This document shows positions 11,519 through 22,935 of a DNA stretch of 64,000 nucleotides, piece by piece. This stretch comes from Polychytrium aggregatum. Lineage: Eukaryota; Chytridiomycota; Chytridiomycetes; Polychytriales. The stretch spans positions 1 through 64,000 of the forward strand of contig NW_026516287.1 of NCBI RefSeq assembly GCF_025602895.1. Reading direction: 5' to 3'. Made by a program: the position numbers and the translations under genes. Numbering within the stretch: position 1 is the stretch's first letter; each line of letters opens with the position of its first letter. Under the pieces are notes generated by a model. That model saw only the letters and a program-made list of their open reading frames with translations, had not been told where the DNA came from and made no database searches.

Positions 11519-12157
11519 TTCGATCAGAGGGAGGACAGGCGGGGAGCGGGGGGACGGGGAGGCCGGAGGCGATCGAAGGGCAGGCACCCGGCAGGAGACG
11601 AGATTGCCTTTGCTTGGTGCGGGACAGGGCTGGCAAGCAAGATTCCGACACGAGATGCAGAATGCCTGGAAGCCACGTTCGACGTGGCTGGCCACAGACG
11701 GGCTGCTTACGTAACGAGGGCAGCAGCCACTCAGGCGGCGAGGAGGGCGAGGAGGGCGAGGAGGGCGAGGAGGGCGAGGAGGGCCGAGAGGCTCCTCGCT
11801 GGCATTCTCGGCGCATCTGGGGCACCAGCACATCCGCACTGTGGGAACGCAATGGTATGCGATGGACTTCTATTGAGAGTTCACGATATGATCAAACCGC
11901 AATCAAAAGCAATCAAAAACAATCAAAAACAATCAAAAACGGGAGGGCAAAATAGCAGCTGCCCACGACAGCCGCCAGAGTCGCAGTGCCGTCGCAGGAC
12001 ATGGACAGATCGCGGCCGTCATGGAGCCGCGCGGCAGAACTGGGGTGCATTTCGGTTGGGGCAGCAGTTGCGCTGTCCAATTGTATCAGTGGCTCGGACT
12101 CAGTATCCCCCTGCAAGCAAAGGCACAGGCGGTTAGCATCCTGGTCTGCGATGGGCG
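11519..12157. other. Intergenic region upstream of WBP1
   Basis: About 640 bp lie between the WBP1 start and the 3' end of the next minus-strand gene. They hold a GAGGAGGGC minisatellite (11738-11787) and an A-rich stretch of CAATCAAAA repeats near 11897-11940. No gene is supported. Confidence 0.4.
11738..11787. repeat. Five tandem 9-bp GAGGAGGGC units
   Basis: A run of perfect 9-bp units lies about 220 bp upstream of the WBP1 ATG. Confidence 0.85.
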
Positions 12158-13252
12158 TCACGGCGGCCAGCGACAAGAGTGTGGGTACATACATAGATCC
12201 TCCGAATCGTTGGTCGAAACCGATGGCGCAACAGCGTCAAGCGGGGTGCTCGGGATGTTGCCGTATATGGACTCTTTGACATTGACAATCGATTCTATCG
12301 AGCCGCTCACAAGCGTCGAGTTGGAGGCCAGAACATCCTGAGCAACGTCGTCCTGGATGGTGTGGAAGAGGTACTCCAAAAAGTCGAGGACGGAGCATGG
12401 CTGGCTGCCCGAGTGGCCGCGGCGTTTCAGCTTGAGCTCCGACATCCACTGGGGTGTGCCAGACTTCCGCCATTCGGTGACGTGCGAAAGCAGCAGGTCA
12501 ATGTACTGTGACTTGGAGACTGCGCGGCCCTGCTGGACACTCATGTCGTCGACTCGGCGCTTGAGTTGGCGCTCCAGGCACACGGCGCCGACGGGGGTGG
12601 AGAAGAGGTGCTTGTGGTAGACAGAACGGCCAAGGGTGTCGCGGACTTGGGTATCGGTGGGCAGGACGACTTCGACTCGCTGGGGCTGCGGGGTCTCGAG
12701 CAGATCGATGACCATGACTTGCCGGGGCAAGTCATGGATGGGATCGATGGTTTTGGCTGGCTGCGGCTTTTCGGCGGCTGGGATGGCTGCCTTGGCAGTC
12801 TGTGAGGCAGTGGCTGTTGGGGACATGAGAGAAACGGAGTGATTCGGTCAGAGTGGGCATCGTGGGATCAGTGGGATCAGTGGGATCAGTGGGAATGCCT
12901 GATGCGAGATGCGAGAGGGGCTGCATAGCTGGCTGGCGCATGTGTCCGACAGCAAGCATGGCAGTCCGGAGGAGGGGGCATTTGAACGCGAATCAAGAGG
13001 ATGCTTACCGGCGAGCCTGCGGTCCATAAGCTGATCGATGATGTTGGCTTGCTGCTTGACGAGAGCGGTGAGCTTGGCGATCATCAGGTTGACCTCGCCA
13101 AGCTCCTGGCGGGCGGCCTTGAGGTCCTCGCGGATGTCATGGGCAGGGCCTGCAGGATTGTCGTGGGAGGCCAGGGTGTCGAGCAGACGCTCGGCATTAT
13201 CGGCGTGAGCCGTGAAGTGCGACAGGATATCGGATGTGCTGGTGGCGCGCAT
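12158..13252 (-). CDS. Unknown protein with N-terminal coiled coil
   Basis: Two minus-strand exons, 13252-13009 and 12813-12158, join in phase to give 299 aa. Residues 5-85 are helical with heptad spacing (DIREDLKAARQELGEVNLMIAKL, split here as DIREDLKAARQELG and EVNLMIAKLTALVKQQAN). A Pro/Ala linker follows, then a mixed domain with DTLGRSVYHKHLF, SQYIDLLLSHVTEW and SVLDFLEYLFHTIQDD. I recognise no family. The C-terminus is uncertain, because a good donor (T|GTATGT, near 12200) could add a short terminal exon near 12110 instead of the read-through end at 12158. A TATA-like element lies about 80 bp upstream of the ATG. Confidence 0.6.
12862..12896. repeat. Intronic 10-bp TGGGATCAGT repeat
   Basis: Three to four tandem copies of TGGGATCAGT lie inside the single intron (12814-13008) of the coiled-coil gene. 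Confidence 0.8.
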
Positions 13253-14015
13253 GTGGGAGATGCAGACGGAGGCAGCGGCGAGAGGCAGACGGAGTGGATG
13301 AGAAGATGGCTTGGACCAGGACCAGCAGGGCAGCCTATATATCGGGGGCGGCTGCGAACGTGGCATCCCTGAGGCCATGGAGGAAAAAAAATGGCGAGCC
13401 GAGGGGGGCTGTGGATGGACGGGGCCGGGCGCGGGCTGGGTCATGAAGGAGCGAGCGTGAGTCACGGCGACAAGGCCGCCGTGAGCATGCACGGGGCTGG
13501 GATAGGGCGAAATGGATGTGCATGATGCGAATGGGGTGATTATTGCGAGTGTCGAAGTGGCCGGCTGGCTGGATGTGTGTAATGGCAACCGCATTTGATC
13601 GAGACACTATTTGCACCTTTCGTCGACACCAGTCTTATCGTTGACACCATTCCGTCGTCGACACCATCGGCCACAGCAAGCCTCGTCGCACCGCCCTGCG
13701 CTCCTTCGGCACAGCGAAACCCTCCTCCAGGAGTGGAAAAAAAAGTCCGGGCTTTGTTGCCAGAGGCTTGCCGGCATGTGACGGCGCTCTCGGCCCTCCT
13801 CCCTTCGGTGCAGATCGGACCCGGCGTGCATCACTCAGGTACATCTCGTCAACAAATCTTTTTTTCTCTCTTGCTTGGTGGGCCTCGTCTTGAGCCTGGA
13901 CAGCGGGATGCACCGGGTGGACTGCACCAAGGGGATGCCCTGAATTTGCGACACTGGTGCTTGTATGCACCTCGCATCCCCACTCTTGCTCAGCGGTTCG
14001 GTCGGTTCGGTCGGT
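13253..14015. other. Intergenic region between two minus-strand genes
   Basis: This segment holds the promoter of the coiled-coil gene (TATA-like site near 13336) and the 3' side of COQ8. A short GGTTCGGTC repeat lies at about 13994-14020. No coding feature is supported. Confidence 0.4.
13332..13341 (-). promoter_or_regulatory. TATA-like element
   Basis: The minus strand reads CGATATATAGG here, about 80 bp upstream of the ATG at 13252. TATA sequences are rare in this GC-rich window, so the position is suggestive, but no transcript data support it. Confidence 0.4.
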
Positions 14016-16996
14016 TCAGTCGGTGAACGGGTAGCTGCGATGGAATTCCGCAAAGACGCTCTTGCAGTCGATCTTGGCCCGGAGCTTGGACGACAGCAGG
14101 AAGAACCCGCTCAGCTTGCGGTGCAGCGAGTACGTCTCGTCCGGCGGCGGCGTCAGTCGCTCCCGCAGCATCACCGGGATTTGCCCGCGGACCCGATTGG
14201 TGATGTCCTGCCGATCAAAGTCAAAGAGCCCGGCGCCGTCTTGACGGAACGGCTCGGCCAGAGCCAAGATCGACTCGACGTGGGCCCGTTGCATCGTCTG
14301 CTCTCCGTCGATCGTGCCCGGCGTCCAGTCGGCGTTGGCAGCGTCGCCATCGTGGAGCAATGCGTGTGGATGGTCAGCGATCCGATGTCGGCATCCATGA
14401 TTTGCCAGCCCACTCCGTGTGCCCACTTTCCGTGCCTTGTGTTTCAGGCATCGCCCTTCCGGAACCATGTGCAATCTGCATCCGCAGGATCCCGAGGCCG
14501 GCCCTGCCTGCCCACGCTGACACCACAGATACGGGCGGCATTACCTCGCTCTCCAGCCCTGTCAGGAAGCCCAGCTGCTCCGACCAGTAGACGCAGCCCT
14601 TGAAGTCGCCATTCGCGGCCGCTGTCAGCAGTCGCATGTACTTGTCTGTGAAGGATTTGGGGAACTCTCGCGCGGCGCCAAAGTCGAGCAGGTGGATCTG
14701 TCGATGGCGGAGAGGAGTCTCGGTCAGCACCACATATGACCTATGCAAGTACCGAGCTGAGGAAGAATCGGGGCGAGCCGGCAAACGAACCTTGTTTTCG
14801 TTGGGATCGTACAAAAAGTTGGTCCAGTTCGGGTCGGTTTGCATGAAGCGGTATGTGAACAGCTCCGAAAGACACAGCCTGAGAAGCTTTTGCGAGACCT
14901 GCAGAGGATGCGGACGACTGTCAGAGCCACAGGATTGCCATAGGATCGCCACAGGTATCGCCGGTGCTCGTCACTCATGCCCACCTCGCCATCGCCTCCA
15001 GGCTGCTCTATGGATTTCCCACTTACCTCGTTGCGGATCTCGGGGCTCATCTCGGCGACCTTGCCAAGAGGCAGACCATGCACAAACTCGGTGGTGATGA
15101 CATGCTGCGAGGACAGCTCCGGGATCACTCGCGGCACATTGAAGAATGACCGCAGATGGCGATCCGACTTGATGATCTCGGCAAAGCGCTCCACAGACTC
15201 GGCCTCGCGCCGGTAGTCGCACTCCCAGCCCAGCTCCATCCGCGCAACCTTGATTGTGTTTTCCAGGTACATGCCCTTCGGCAGCAGGTTGCCGAACATG
15301 ATCAGCATCCGCAGGTTGTTCAGGTCGCTTTCGATCGAGTCGGCGACGCCGGGGTACTGGATTTTGACGGCCACTTCGCGGCCGTCGGGCAGCACGGCAT
15401 GATGCACTTGGCCGATCGAAGCTGCCGCAATCGGAACATTGTCAAAGGACTGAAACTGCGATCGCCACTCGTCTCCAAATTCGGTCCTCATGACTCGCTG
15501 TGATGGGCAATGTTAGCGATCAGCATTCCAGGAAAGCCAGCTCCATGTTCATGGCGAGGACTGGAGCAGCCTGTCTGTTCGTCCTCGTGCTCGATCGAGC
15601 AACTGTCGGGGTTCCACCGATGTTGGCGGCGACATACCTCCAGCTGCGAGTCTGGCATGTAGTTGGCGCTGTTTTGAACCCTGAGCAGGATCGCCTCTAG
15701 CTCCGGCGGTATCATGGTCGAATCTGAGGCATCCAGCGTCGCCGAAACGTGAATATCGATGATCGCAAACTGGTAATACTCCTCCGCCGACCCAGTCTGT
15801 ACCAGCACACAAATGGCTCTGTGACGGCCATACCCGCCTTCCTTGGCTCTCGCACCCAGCCGGCCTCTGTCCACAGTTCTTCCGGCTCGTCCGGTCGCTT
15901 ACCCTGGATGCTCAGCATCTGCCCAAGCTTTAGCGCGGCTCCACGCATCCTAGATAGGCTATTGACAATTCGCTCGACATTCTTGGAGTTGAGCACCACG
16001 CTCGAGCCTGTTTGGGTTCCCCAGGGACGATTCCCCGCATGACACATATGCAGCGGAGACGGCAAGGGATATGAGCATCGCACTGCAGCACACATTGGCG
16101 CAGAATCGACGAGGCCAACTGCATGCTGTTCCAGATTCATTCTTCAGAATATGGCAAGCGTTTCCGAGCGTGGCTGGAGCAGAGACTCACCTTTCTCTTG
16201 AGAAGCCCCCACTGCGCGCTTCAGAGCTTCGCCTGCAACACCGACACTCACAGATGCGGCGAGACCTGTTGACCAAGCGATGCGGGCGATCAGCACATGT
16301 ATCTGGATGGCATGATCGATTCTGGCAGAGCCGGCAGAGCCGGCAGAGCTGACAGAGCTGACAGAGCTTGACAATCCCGGCGGCCATGCACTGCCTCAGA
16401 ACTTACTTCCGTACTCAAACACTCGACCGAATCGCGATGATGGAACCTTGGACTGTTGGAGCGTTGGCCGGGGAAGCAGTGGGGTCGTCTGTGTTTTACA
16501 AGCCCAGGTTGGTTAGGCCAAAGGATTGGACTTGCTTTTGGAGTCTCCTGCTGAATGCAGGCTCTGCCAAAGAGGGGCAAACGCAGTCAAAGAGCCAGCG
16601 ACTCCAGTCCTGCGATTATAGTGCCGCTATTGTGCGTGTCCGTACCTTGCGTTGGATATCTGGCTCGGCTGCAGGCGAGATCGGCTCGGGTGTGGGCGGC
16701 TGGCTGCGATCTGCATCGGAATGGCTGCGGACGGATGCCGTATCATGTTGGATCGTGGCTGGCGAGCTTGGAGCGCTGGGGCGGTTGTCTTGCAGGGCAT
16801 TTGGAGGGCTGCCGACCGCTGACAGACCCGACGGATGCTGGGCAAGCGATGCAGGGCCGGGAGCCCATCGTGTGAGCGAAGAGCGGGCGACGATGGGAGC
16901 ATGGATGGTCCATGATCTCTGGCCCAGGGATGCCAGCGAGCATCCGACCTGGCGGAGGGCGACTGCCAGCGAGTACAGATCGGCGGTGTTGACCAT
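14016..16996 (-). CDS. COQ8: COQ8/ADCK3-type atypical kinase (ABC1/UbiB family)
   Basis: The eight minus-strand exons are 16996-16646, 16302-16191, 16007-15903, 15723-15638, 15497-15027, 14898-14791, 14697-14545 and 14297-14016 (555 aa), all in phase. Family motifs in order are the KxGQ helix ([14 protein letters not shown]), the Ala-rich nucleotide loop ([11 protein letters not shown]), the catalytic Lys in [10 protein letters not shown], the ECDYRREA motif, the HFMQTDPNW-like [13 protein letters not shown] and the DFG equivalent in [11 protein letters not shown]. The end ([23 protein letters not shown]) matches ADCK3/4. The protein sits in the mitochondrial inner membrane/matrix and supports coenzyme Q biosynthesis through ATPase activity. 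The first exon encodes an Arg/Ser/Ala-rich leader. Intron 1 contains a 9-bp repeat. Confidence 0.95.
16322..16372. repeat. Intronic GCCGGCAGA / GCTGACAGA repeat
   Basis: About five 9-bp units lie just upstream of the exon-2 acceptor of COQ8. On the coding strand they form a CTCTGCCGG/CTCTGTCAG tract that may act as the polypyrimidine region. Confidence 0.75.
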
Positions 16997-17338
16997 GGCG
17001 AGGGTGGGCGGCCGAGATCACAGCCGAGACGTTGTCGGGGGGGGGAGTGCAAGGCGGTTGTCAAAGTGGTCGTCAAGATGCTCGTCAAGGTGGTCGTCAA
17101 GATCCTCGTCCAAGATGCTTGCCAAAGACACCGACATCGGCGGGCAGTCTTCTCGCAGGCTCTCGCCGAGGCCAATGCCGATCTTGTGGCTGCGCAAGCG
17201 CTGGCTTGGTCTTGGCTCGACCCTGTCCTGCATCTCACTCCCTGACGACCATCCCCGGATTCGAGAGGTATTCCGTCCGGCCGTCTGCTGCAGCCCCCGC
17301 TTCTCCCAGACGCAACCCGGACTCACCCGGGTCTACCG
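16997..17338. other. Divergent promoter region between COQ8 and the DUF423 gene
   Basis: About 340 bp separate the two start codons. The stretch 17045-17110 has repeated GGTGGTCGTCAAGATCCTCGTC-like units (listed by their core GTCGTCAAG). No TATA box was seen. Confidence 0.4.
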
Positions 17339-17937
17339 ATGTCCGCTCATGTAGCCATGCAGTCGCCTGAAGAACGCTCCGCCAAAGTCTCGTCGGCCCT
17401 GTGGGTGACGGCATGCACCCTGGGCGCATCGGCAGTGATCCTCGGGTATGCCTCTCTCGTCGCCGGTACGGCAGCGGAATATCGCCGACATTGCGTCGTC
17501 TCATCGGCAATGCTGCTCGCACCTTTTGGCATATCATCGCTCACCGTGTCCTTCTCTCCGTCGGATCCTCGGCTGCATGCAGCGCTTTTGGCAGCCACGG
17601 GCTCAAGCGCATCATCCAGGACCCATCCAAAATCGCCAGCTGGTCGACTGCCACCCAGTACCAAATCTACCACTCGATTGTCCTCCTGGGCGCCTCCCAG
17701 ATCCCCACCGCCCGCTTGTCCTCGGGCCTCTTCATTACGGGCATCACGCTCTTCTCGGGATCGATCTACTTGCTGGTGCTGAACCCCGCCCGCTTCCGTT
17801 TCCTCGGTCCGGTCACGCCTCTGGGTGGACTCTGTCTGATCGGCGGATGGATCGCATTGGCCTTTGCCAAGCCGGCCTCGATGTTTGCAGGCCACCATGG
17901 CTACACGGCTGCACCAACCAGCGATCGCTCCGACTGA
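17339..17937 (+). CDS. DUF423 (YgdD/TMEM256-like) membrane protein
   Basis: Two exons, 17339-17445 and 17583-17937, join at GG|C to restore the family signature AFGSHGLK (153 aa). Four hydrophobic segments can be seen: WVTACTLGASAVILGAFG, the YHSIVLLGASQ segment, LFITGITLFSGSIYLLVL and PLGGLCLIGGWIALAFA. The family is small and widespread in bacteria and eukaryotes, and its molecular function is unknown. A second in-frame Met at 17357 could be the true start, as the N-terminus is not conserved in the family. A canonical AATAAA lies 28 bp past the stop. Confidence 0.9.
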
Positions 17938-17964
17938 TGTGCGTGGCTCTGCAACAGCCCCAGG

Positions 17965-17970
17965 AATAAA
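17965..17970 (+). terminator. Candidate poly(A) signal AATAAA
   Basis: AATAAA sits 28 bp downstream of the DUF423 stop codon, a typical placement for a polyadenylation signal. Confidence 0.5.
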
Positions 17971-18182
17971 ACAAAAGTCCTTTGGCTTGTCTTTGCAATC
18001 TCGGAATGCGGGACGGCCCCACAATCACATCGCAGCCGACGGTACCATGTGTGCTCATCCTCGCCATGAATCGTCCAGCGGCAATGCCATGCTTACTCGC
18101 CACCACCTTCGTCACGCCCTGTCCCAGGCGCCATCGACAGAGCGCCGGATCTCTGTGCCAGATCATATCAAGACTTGCTTCA

Positions 18183-20319
18183 TTACATGAAATAGGATGC
18201 AGTCTGACGAGGCGGGACCACACGGTCGTGGTCCGGTACGGCCGAGAAGATCTTGAAGGACGACTCGTCAATGTTCAGGGCCTCGTCGATGGCCATGATC
18301 GAGGCCACGTTGCCACAGCGGTAGCAGTAGTTTGGCGCCGACCACACCGTCACCAAGTTGTCGTCCGGAAACATGTACTTGTAACCCTCCTGGACGAGTT
18401 GATGGGCACGCGCAATCAGCAGCAGATTGTTCACCTGGTTGAACTGTGTGATTCGCACAAACAGCGACGGGTGTTAGTACAAAAACAGGCATGTCCTCAT
18501 CGAGGCTGGAATCCGCAACAGAGCCAATGCAACACTGCCATGCTGCTGCGGCGGCAGTGCCGCTGTCGCCAAACAACAACCTACCTCCAGCGTAACTTTG
18601 CTTCCAAAGAGCCAGCCAGCACCGCGGGGGCTGACGGCCCAGGTTTCGATGTCTTCCGGGTCCGACCACATCAGGTCTGAATACAGCAACGGTGCAAGCA
18701 TATGAGCATGGCGTGCCCGGTTTGGCATGATATTGAGGGAATCGGCGGATCTGGACTGGTCAAGAACCTACCGCAAAACGCTCCCTCGTGCGGCACCTCC
18801 TGGCAGCGTTGGATGGTTCGGATCTGGTCGAGGGTGCGGACGTCAGGCGAGAGCCCGCCATGCACACACAAAACACGACCATCGACAATCTGCCGAGAGG
18901 ATGTGTTGTTAGTGTCGGCCAGCGACCGCCAGCCACAGACGATTTGCTTTGCAGAGCCGCGCGGCAAAGCACGGACTGTTGGTGCACCGTACCGCAGCAA
19001 GCGTCAGATAGTCAAACACCGAGCAGCAGTGTTTCCAGACGTTCGGGTTTCCGTATTTGGTCAGGCATTCGTCGTAGAAACCGTAGACCTGGGTGATCTG
19101 TCTACTTTCGTGGTTTCCTCGCAGCAGCGTGATGTGTTCAGGATATCTAGGGTTGCGATCCACCGCAGTCAGTTGAATGCAGCGAGCCACGCTGTGGGTT
19201 CGATGCCGAGAACAGAGCTGCAACGGGAAAAGAGTTTCGACGGCGAGAGTCGGGTTTCTGGGATCGGCATCGGAAAGGAGCGACTCACTTTGCCTTGAGG
19301 GCCAGCAACAAGGAGAACGTTTCGAGACTGTAGTATCCGCGATCGACAAAATCACCCTGTGCATACCGCAGGAGAGGGTAAGCGCGTCGGCTTCGTGCAT
19401 TCGGGGATTGGGAGAGCATCAAGAGGCGGCAGAGCCTTGCGTCCACGATCCTTGGGCTCGAGCGGGTCCCACGCGGCGATGGCTCGGACATTACCATGAA
19501 TATGTAGCTGGTGTTTGGGATCTCGCCTCCTACTCGGAAGAGCTCCAGGAGATCGTAGAACTGCCCATGGATGTCGCCGCAGACCGTAACGGGGGCCGAG
19601 ACGGGCTGGATGTTGGACTCTTCCATCAGCAGCTCCTTGACCTATGTTTGGCGAGAAGCGCACGGAGCGTGGCCACGAGTTACTTTCGGGTACCCGTGTC
19701 TCCAGACGGATGTGGAGCGAAGAGCAGCCCAGTGTGCAGGCGCTTGGGTGCGGCAGATGGACTGCAGACAGCGCAGAGAAGACCCATAGCGATCTGCACA
19801 ACAAGAATGATGCAGCCGCGGCTTGCAATCGCTCCCCGGATTTCGACGTTGTCCTTCAGCCACAAGCACGACAGAGAATCATGGTGCAGCCTCCGCTCGT
19901 TCGCCCGTTCGCTCATTCACACCATATCGCAGAGCTTCTTGATGTCTGGCTCAGGCAGGTATTTGCATTCCTTTATGGATTCGAGCCATTCGTCTGGACC
20001 TGGGATGCAGGAGGCGGAAGGGGGGGGAGCGAGTTAGGGGAGCAATGCATCCGAGGCAGAAACGGACGGAAATCGCGCAGAAGCACCGTTAACATCGCAT
20101 GGGGACACAGGGATCCTTCTCGTTTATCGAGCAGAAGGCTGCAGGATGGAAAACAGAGAGAGATGTCCGTGCGATCGGGGCTGCTCCGTTTGCTGCTTCT
20201 CGTGGCAGTATCCGCGATCCTGGACATGCCGCGGACATGGCGATGGGGGCGGGCCGACGAGGTCCAACGGCACACACGGATGCAACCAACAGGACGCAGA
20301 CGGCAGTACCTCCGGGCAT
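18183..20319 (-). CDS. PP6/Sit4-type protein phosphatase catalytic subunit
   Basis: The eight minus-strand exons are 20319-20310, 19999-19923, 19641-19495, 19356-19289, 19146-18993, 18889-18772, 18676-18585 and 18443-18183. They give 308 aa against 305 for human PPP6C. Metal and catalytic motifs are [37 protein letters not shown], the HGGLSPD loop and the [12 protein letters not shown] histidine, then [11 protein letters not shown]. The ending SYFM resembles the carboxymethylated YFL tail of PP2A-like enzymes. [10 protein letters not shown] and [13 protein letters not shown] favour the PP6/Sit4/Ppe1 branch over PP2A or PP4. The enzyme removes phosphate from Ser/Thr with SAP-type partners in the cell cycle. 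The first exon encodes only MPGG (10 nt) and is inferred from phase and length. Confidence 0.92.
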
Positions 20320-20653
20320 GTCGACGGTGTTCTGCAGCCGAGAGCGGATCAGGAAGACGGGGGGGGGAGGCGAGATGGTGGGGTGGATGCAGAAGACCGA
20401 TGGCCGCGAGACCAGGCCGTTGGGCGCCGATGCGGTCACAGGACAGGGCTGTGCGGCCAGGCGGCTCGAGCCGGCTCGGCCCGCACTCGAGCCAGCGGCA
20501 CGGGACACGGCGCTTATGTCAGCAGTCCGCCGCCGCCACCGACGCCCTATTTCAGGGCCGGCAAGCCGCCGCAAGCCCCCCACCACCACATCTCCCCAAC
20601 CACCACCAGCAACCAGCAACCAGCACCCGCACCCTCGACAGCCTCTGTCCGGA
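20320..20653. other. Divergent region between PP6 and the prion-like gene
   Basis: This 334-bp gap lies between two start codons. The last 100 bp are C/A-rich (CCACCACATCTCCCCAACCACC type) and precede the ATG at 20654. No other feature was seen. Confidence 0.4.
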
Positions 20654-20684
20654 ATGAGCTACAACCAGCAGCAATCGCAACACT

Positions 20685-20718
<34 letters not shown>

Positions 20719-22064
20719 CGGAGACCGCGGGCTGTTCGATAACCCCATCGGCGCCCAGGTTCTGCAAGGCATCGAAGGCGTAAGTTGCACCCTGGCTGGC
20801 GGGCCGCTCTGATGGGCCCTTTCGGCGGCTGCCTGGGGGGTTGTGTCCTGGGCTCGTCAGCATCGTTTGGGTGTCGAGTCTGCGTGCGATTAACGGAACG
20901 CTCGGTGCAGTGCAATGGTCATGCACGCCGTGCAGGACCCTAGCGATCGCCGGTTTCTGCATCGAGGGCTGACACGATCTCCTCTCTTGTCCGCTCGGCC
21001 GTGTCCAGGTGGTCGACCAAAAGTTCCCTGGCATGCACCTGGGCTCTATGCTCGGCGGCATGCTCGGCGGCGGCGCTGCTCCCGGCGGACCCGGTGGACC
21101 CGGTGGATCTGAAGAATACGATGACGAGCGACCCTCTGGCTATGGCGGCCAGTCCGGTGGATACTCTGGTTATGGCCAGGGTCCTCAGAGCCAAGGCCCC
21201 AGCGGTGGTTATGGTCAAGGCCCCAGCGGTGGTAACCAGTCCTACTCTGGTTACGGCCAGGGCCAGAGCCAGGGTCCCTCTGGTGGCTATGGCCAGGGTC
21301 CCTCTGGCGGTTACGGTCAAGGTCCCCAGAGCCAGGGTCCTTCCGGTGGCTACGGTCAGAGCCAAGGCCCCTCTGGAAACCAGTCCTACTCGGGCTACAA
21401 CCAGGGTCAGGCTCCCCAGAGCCACGGTCCCTCTGGTGGCTACGGCCAAGGTCCCCAGAGCCAGGGTCCTTCCGGTGGCTACGGTCAGAGCCAAGGCCCC
21501 TCTGGAAACCAGTCCTACTCGGGTTACAATCAAGGCCAGGCTCCCTCGGGCGGCTACGGACAGCAGTCTCCTAACGCTGGCCCTGGCCCCAAGCAAAACG
21601 AGCCGGCGCCTGTGTATGCCTCGGGCGCCGTCCCTGCCAACGCCTTTGATCAGTTCGACTCGGCCTCCCATGGAGCACCCCAGAACAAGCCTCCTCAGGG
21701 CTCTTCCTACGGCCAGGCTCCTCAAGCTCCTCAGGGCTCTTCTTATGGCCAGGCTCCTCAAGCTCCTCAGGGCTCTTCTTATGGCCAGCCCCAGAACAAC
21801 AACTCGCAGTACTCCAGTTACGAGTCGTCTGGCCCGGCTGCTCCTCATACCCAGCAGCAGCCGCAGCAGCACCAGCAGCAGCACCAGCAGCAACCCCACA
21901 AGCAACAACATGCCCAGCAGCCCCACGTCCAGCCCCAAGCCCAGAACAGCGGCTACGGTGCCCCCCAGCAGCCACAGCAGGGCAACCAGGGCAACCAGGG
22001 CCCCGTCTACTCTGATGCCCCTGTTCCCGCCAACGCCTTCAGCGCCTTTGATGCTCGCCACTAA
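20654..22064 (+). CDS. G/Y/Q/S-rich prion-like low-complexity protein
   Basis: Two exons, 20654-20779 and 21009-22064, join in phase (393 aa). The N-terminus is MSYNQQQSQHY plus a poly-Q run. A short ordered-looking segment follows (FDNPIGAQVLQGIEG then VVDQKFPGMHLGSMLGGMLGGG). The bulk is built from SGGYGQ, GPQSQGPS and GNQSYSGY units with a 43-residue tandem duplication. A Q/H-rich stretch follows, and a VPANAF-x2-FD motif occurs twice, at about residues 199 and 385. Composition resembles the FET (FUS/EWSR1/TAF15) activation domains that form condensates, but there is no RRM or zinc finger. The function is unknown; a wall, membrane-adaptor or RNP-granule role is possible. Confidence 0.8.
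21321..21560 (+). repeat. 129-bp tandem duplication in the prion-like gene
   Basis: The segment starting at 21321 recurs at 21450 with a 129-bp (43-codon) period and near-identical sequence. The copies differ mostly at third positions near the end, so the duplication looks recent. Confidence 0.85.
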
Positions 22065-22935
22065 ACTACCGTAGCCCCCGCCCCTTCCTCTTGTGTTGTC
22101 GATGTTTGGCCATGGCGATTGAATCTCTGTACAGCGTGTTGAAGAAAAAAATGGTATACATCGTCTCATTCGGACAAACACGACGTAGTCGATCATATCA
22201 CACCCCCGGCCAACAGCGGCCAAGTGGATCTACTCATTTCCTTATGTGTCCCTGTGTGAGGGAGGAAGGCGCAGGACAGAAAAATCACTTCAAGACCTCG
22301 GCGAGCGGATTATATAGGGTCGTCGGATTCACAGCCCACACAACCCTCACAAATCATCCCTGCGTGAAGGTGTCCCGTTTCAAATGTACCCGCCGCTTCC
22401 AAGAACCCAACCAGTTGTCCAACTGGCCCACGAGTGCGTCGCTTGATCGTGGGGGCGGATGTGTGCATCAGCCAGCCGCCCCCGAACCTGTGGGCCCCTC
22501 AACAGCTCCAGCGAGGCAACTTCCCACGAGCCATGCTTCTTGCCTCGCAGTTCCCAGACCCATGCGGAATTCTGGCCATGGCGACTGCGCGCAGGACGGG
22601 AGCGAGGGCGAGGGCGAGGACGAGGGCAAACATGAACCGAGTCCGTTGAGGAGTACGGCGCCAGCCCGGGGCACTGTGACAGCAGCATGCATGGCGATCA
22701 CGGATTGCATCGCATCAATGGCATCGATGGCATCCAACGGGCAGTCCAGACATGGCAATGGCCCGCCGCCGCAGGGCTGTCTGTCTGCTCCGGAGCACCT
22801 CGCGAGATCGCCGGCCGAGGGCGTATTCTTCTCGCTGCTCGCTTTCCTGGCGGATCTGTCCTTCCAGACTCTTGCCTGGTCCTGGGAATCGAGTCCAATG
22901 CCCGAGGACCAGAGGGCTTCTCCGCACCTGCGGCC
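22065..22935. other. Intergenic region upstream of SLX4
   Basis: No gene is supported. The SLX4 frame is open upstream to an ATG at 22687, but the extra 83 residues lack any recognisable feature. A GAGGGCGAGGGC repeat lies at about 22600-22625. Confidence 0.4.
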
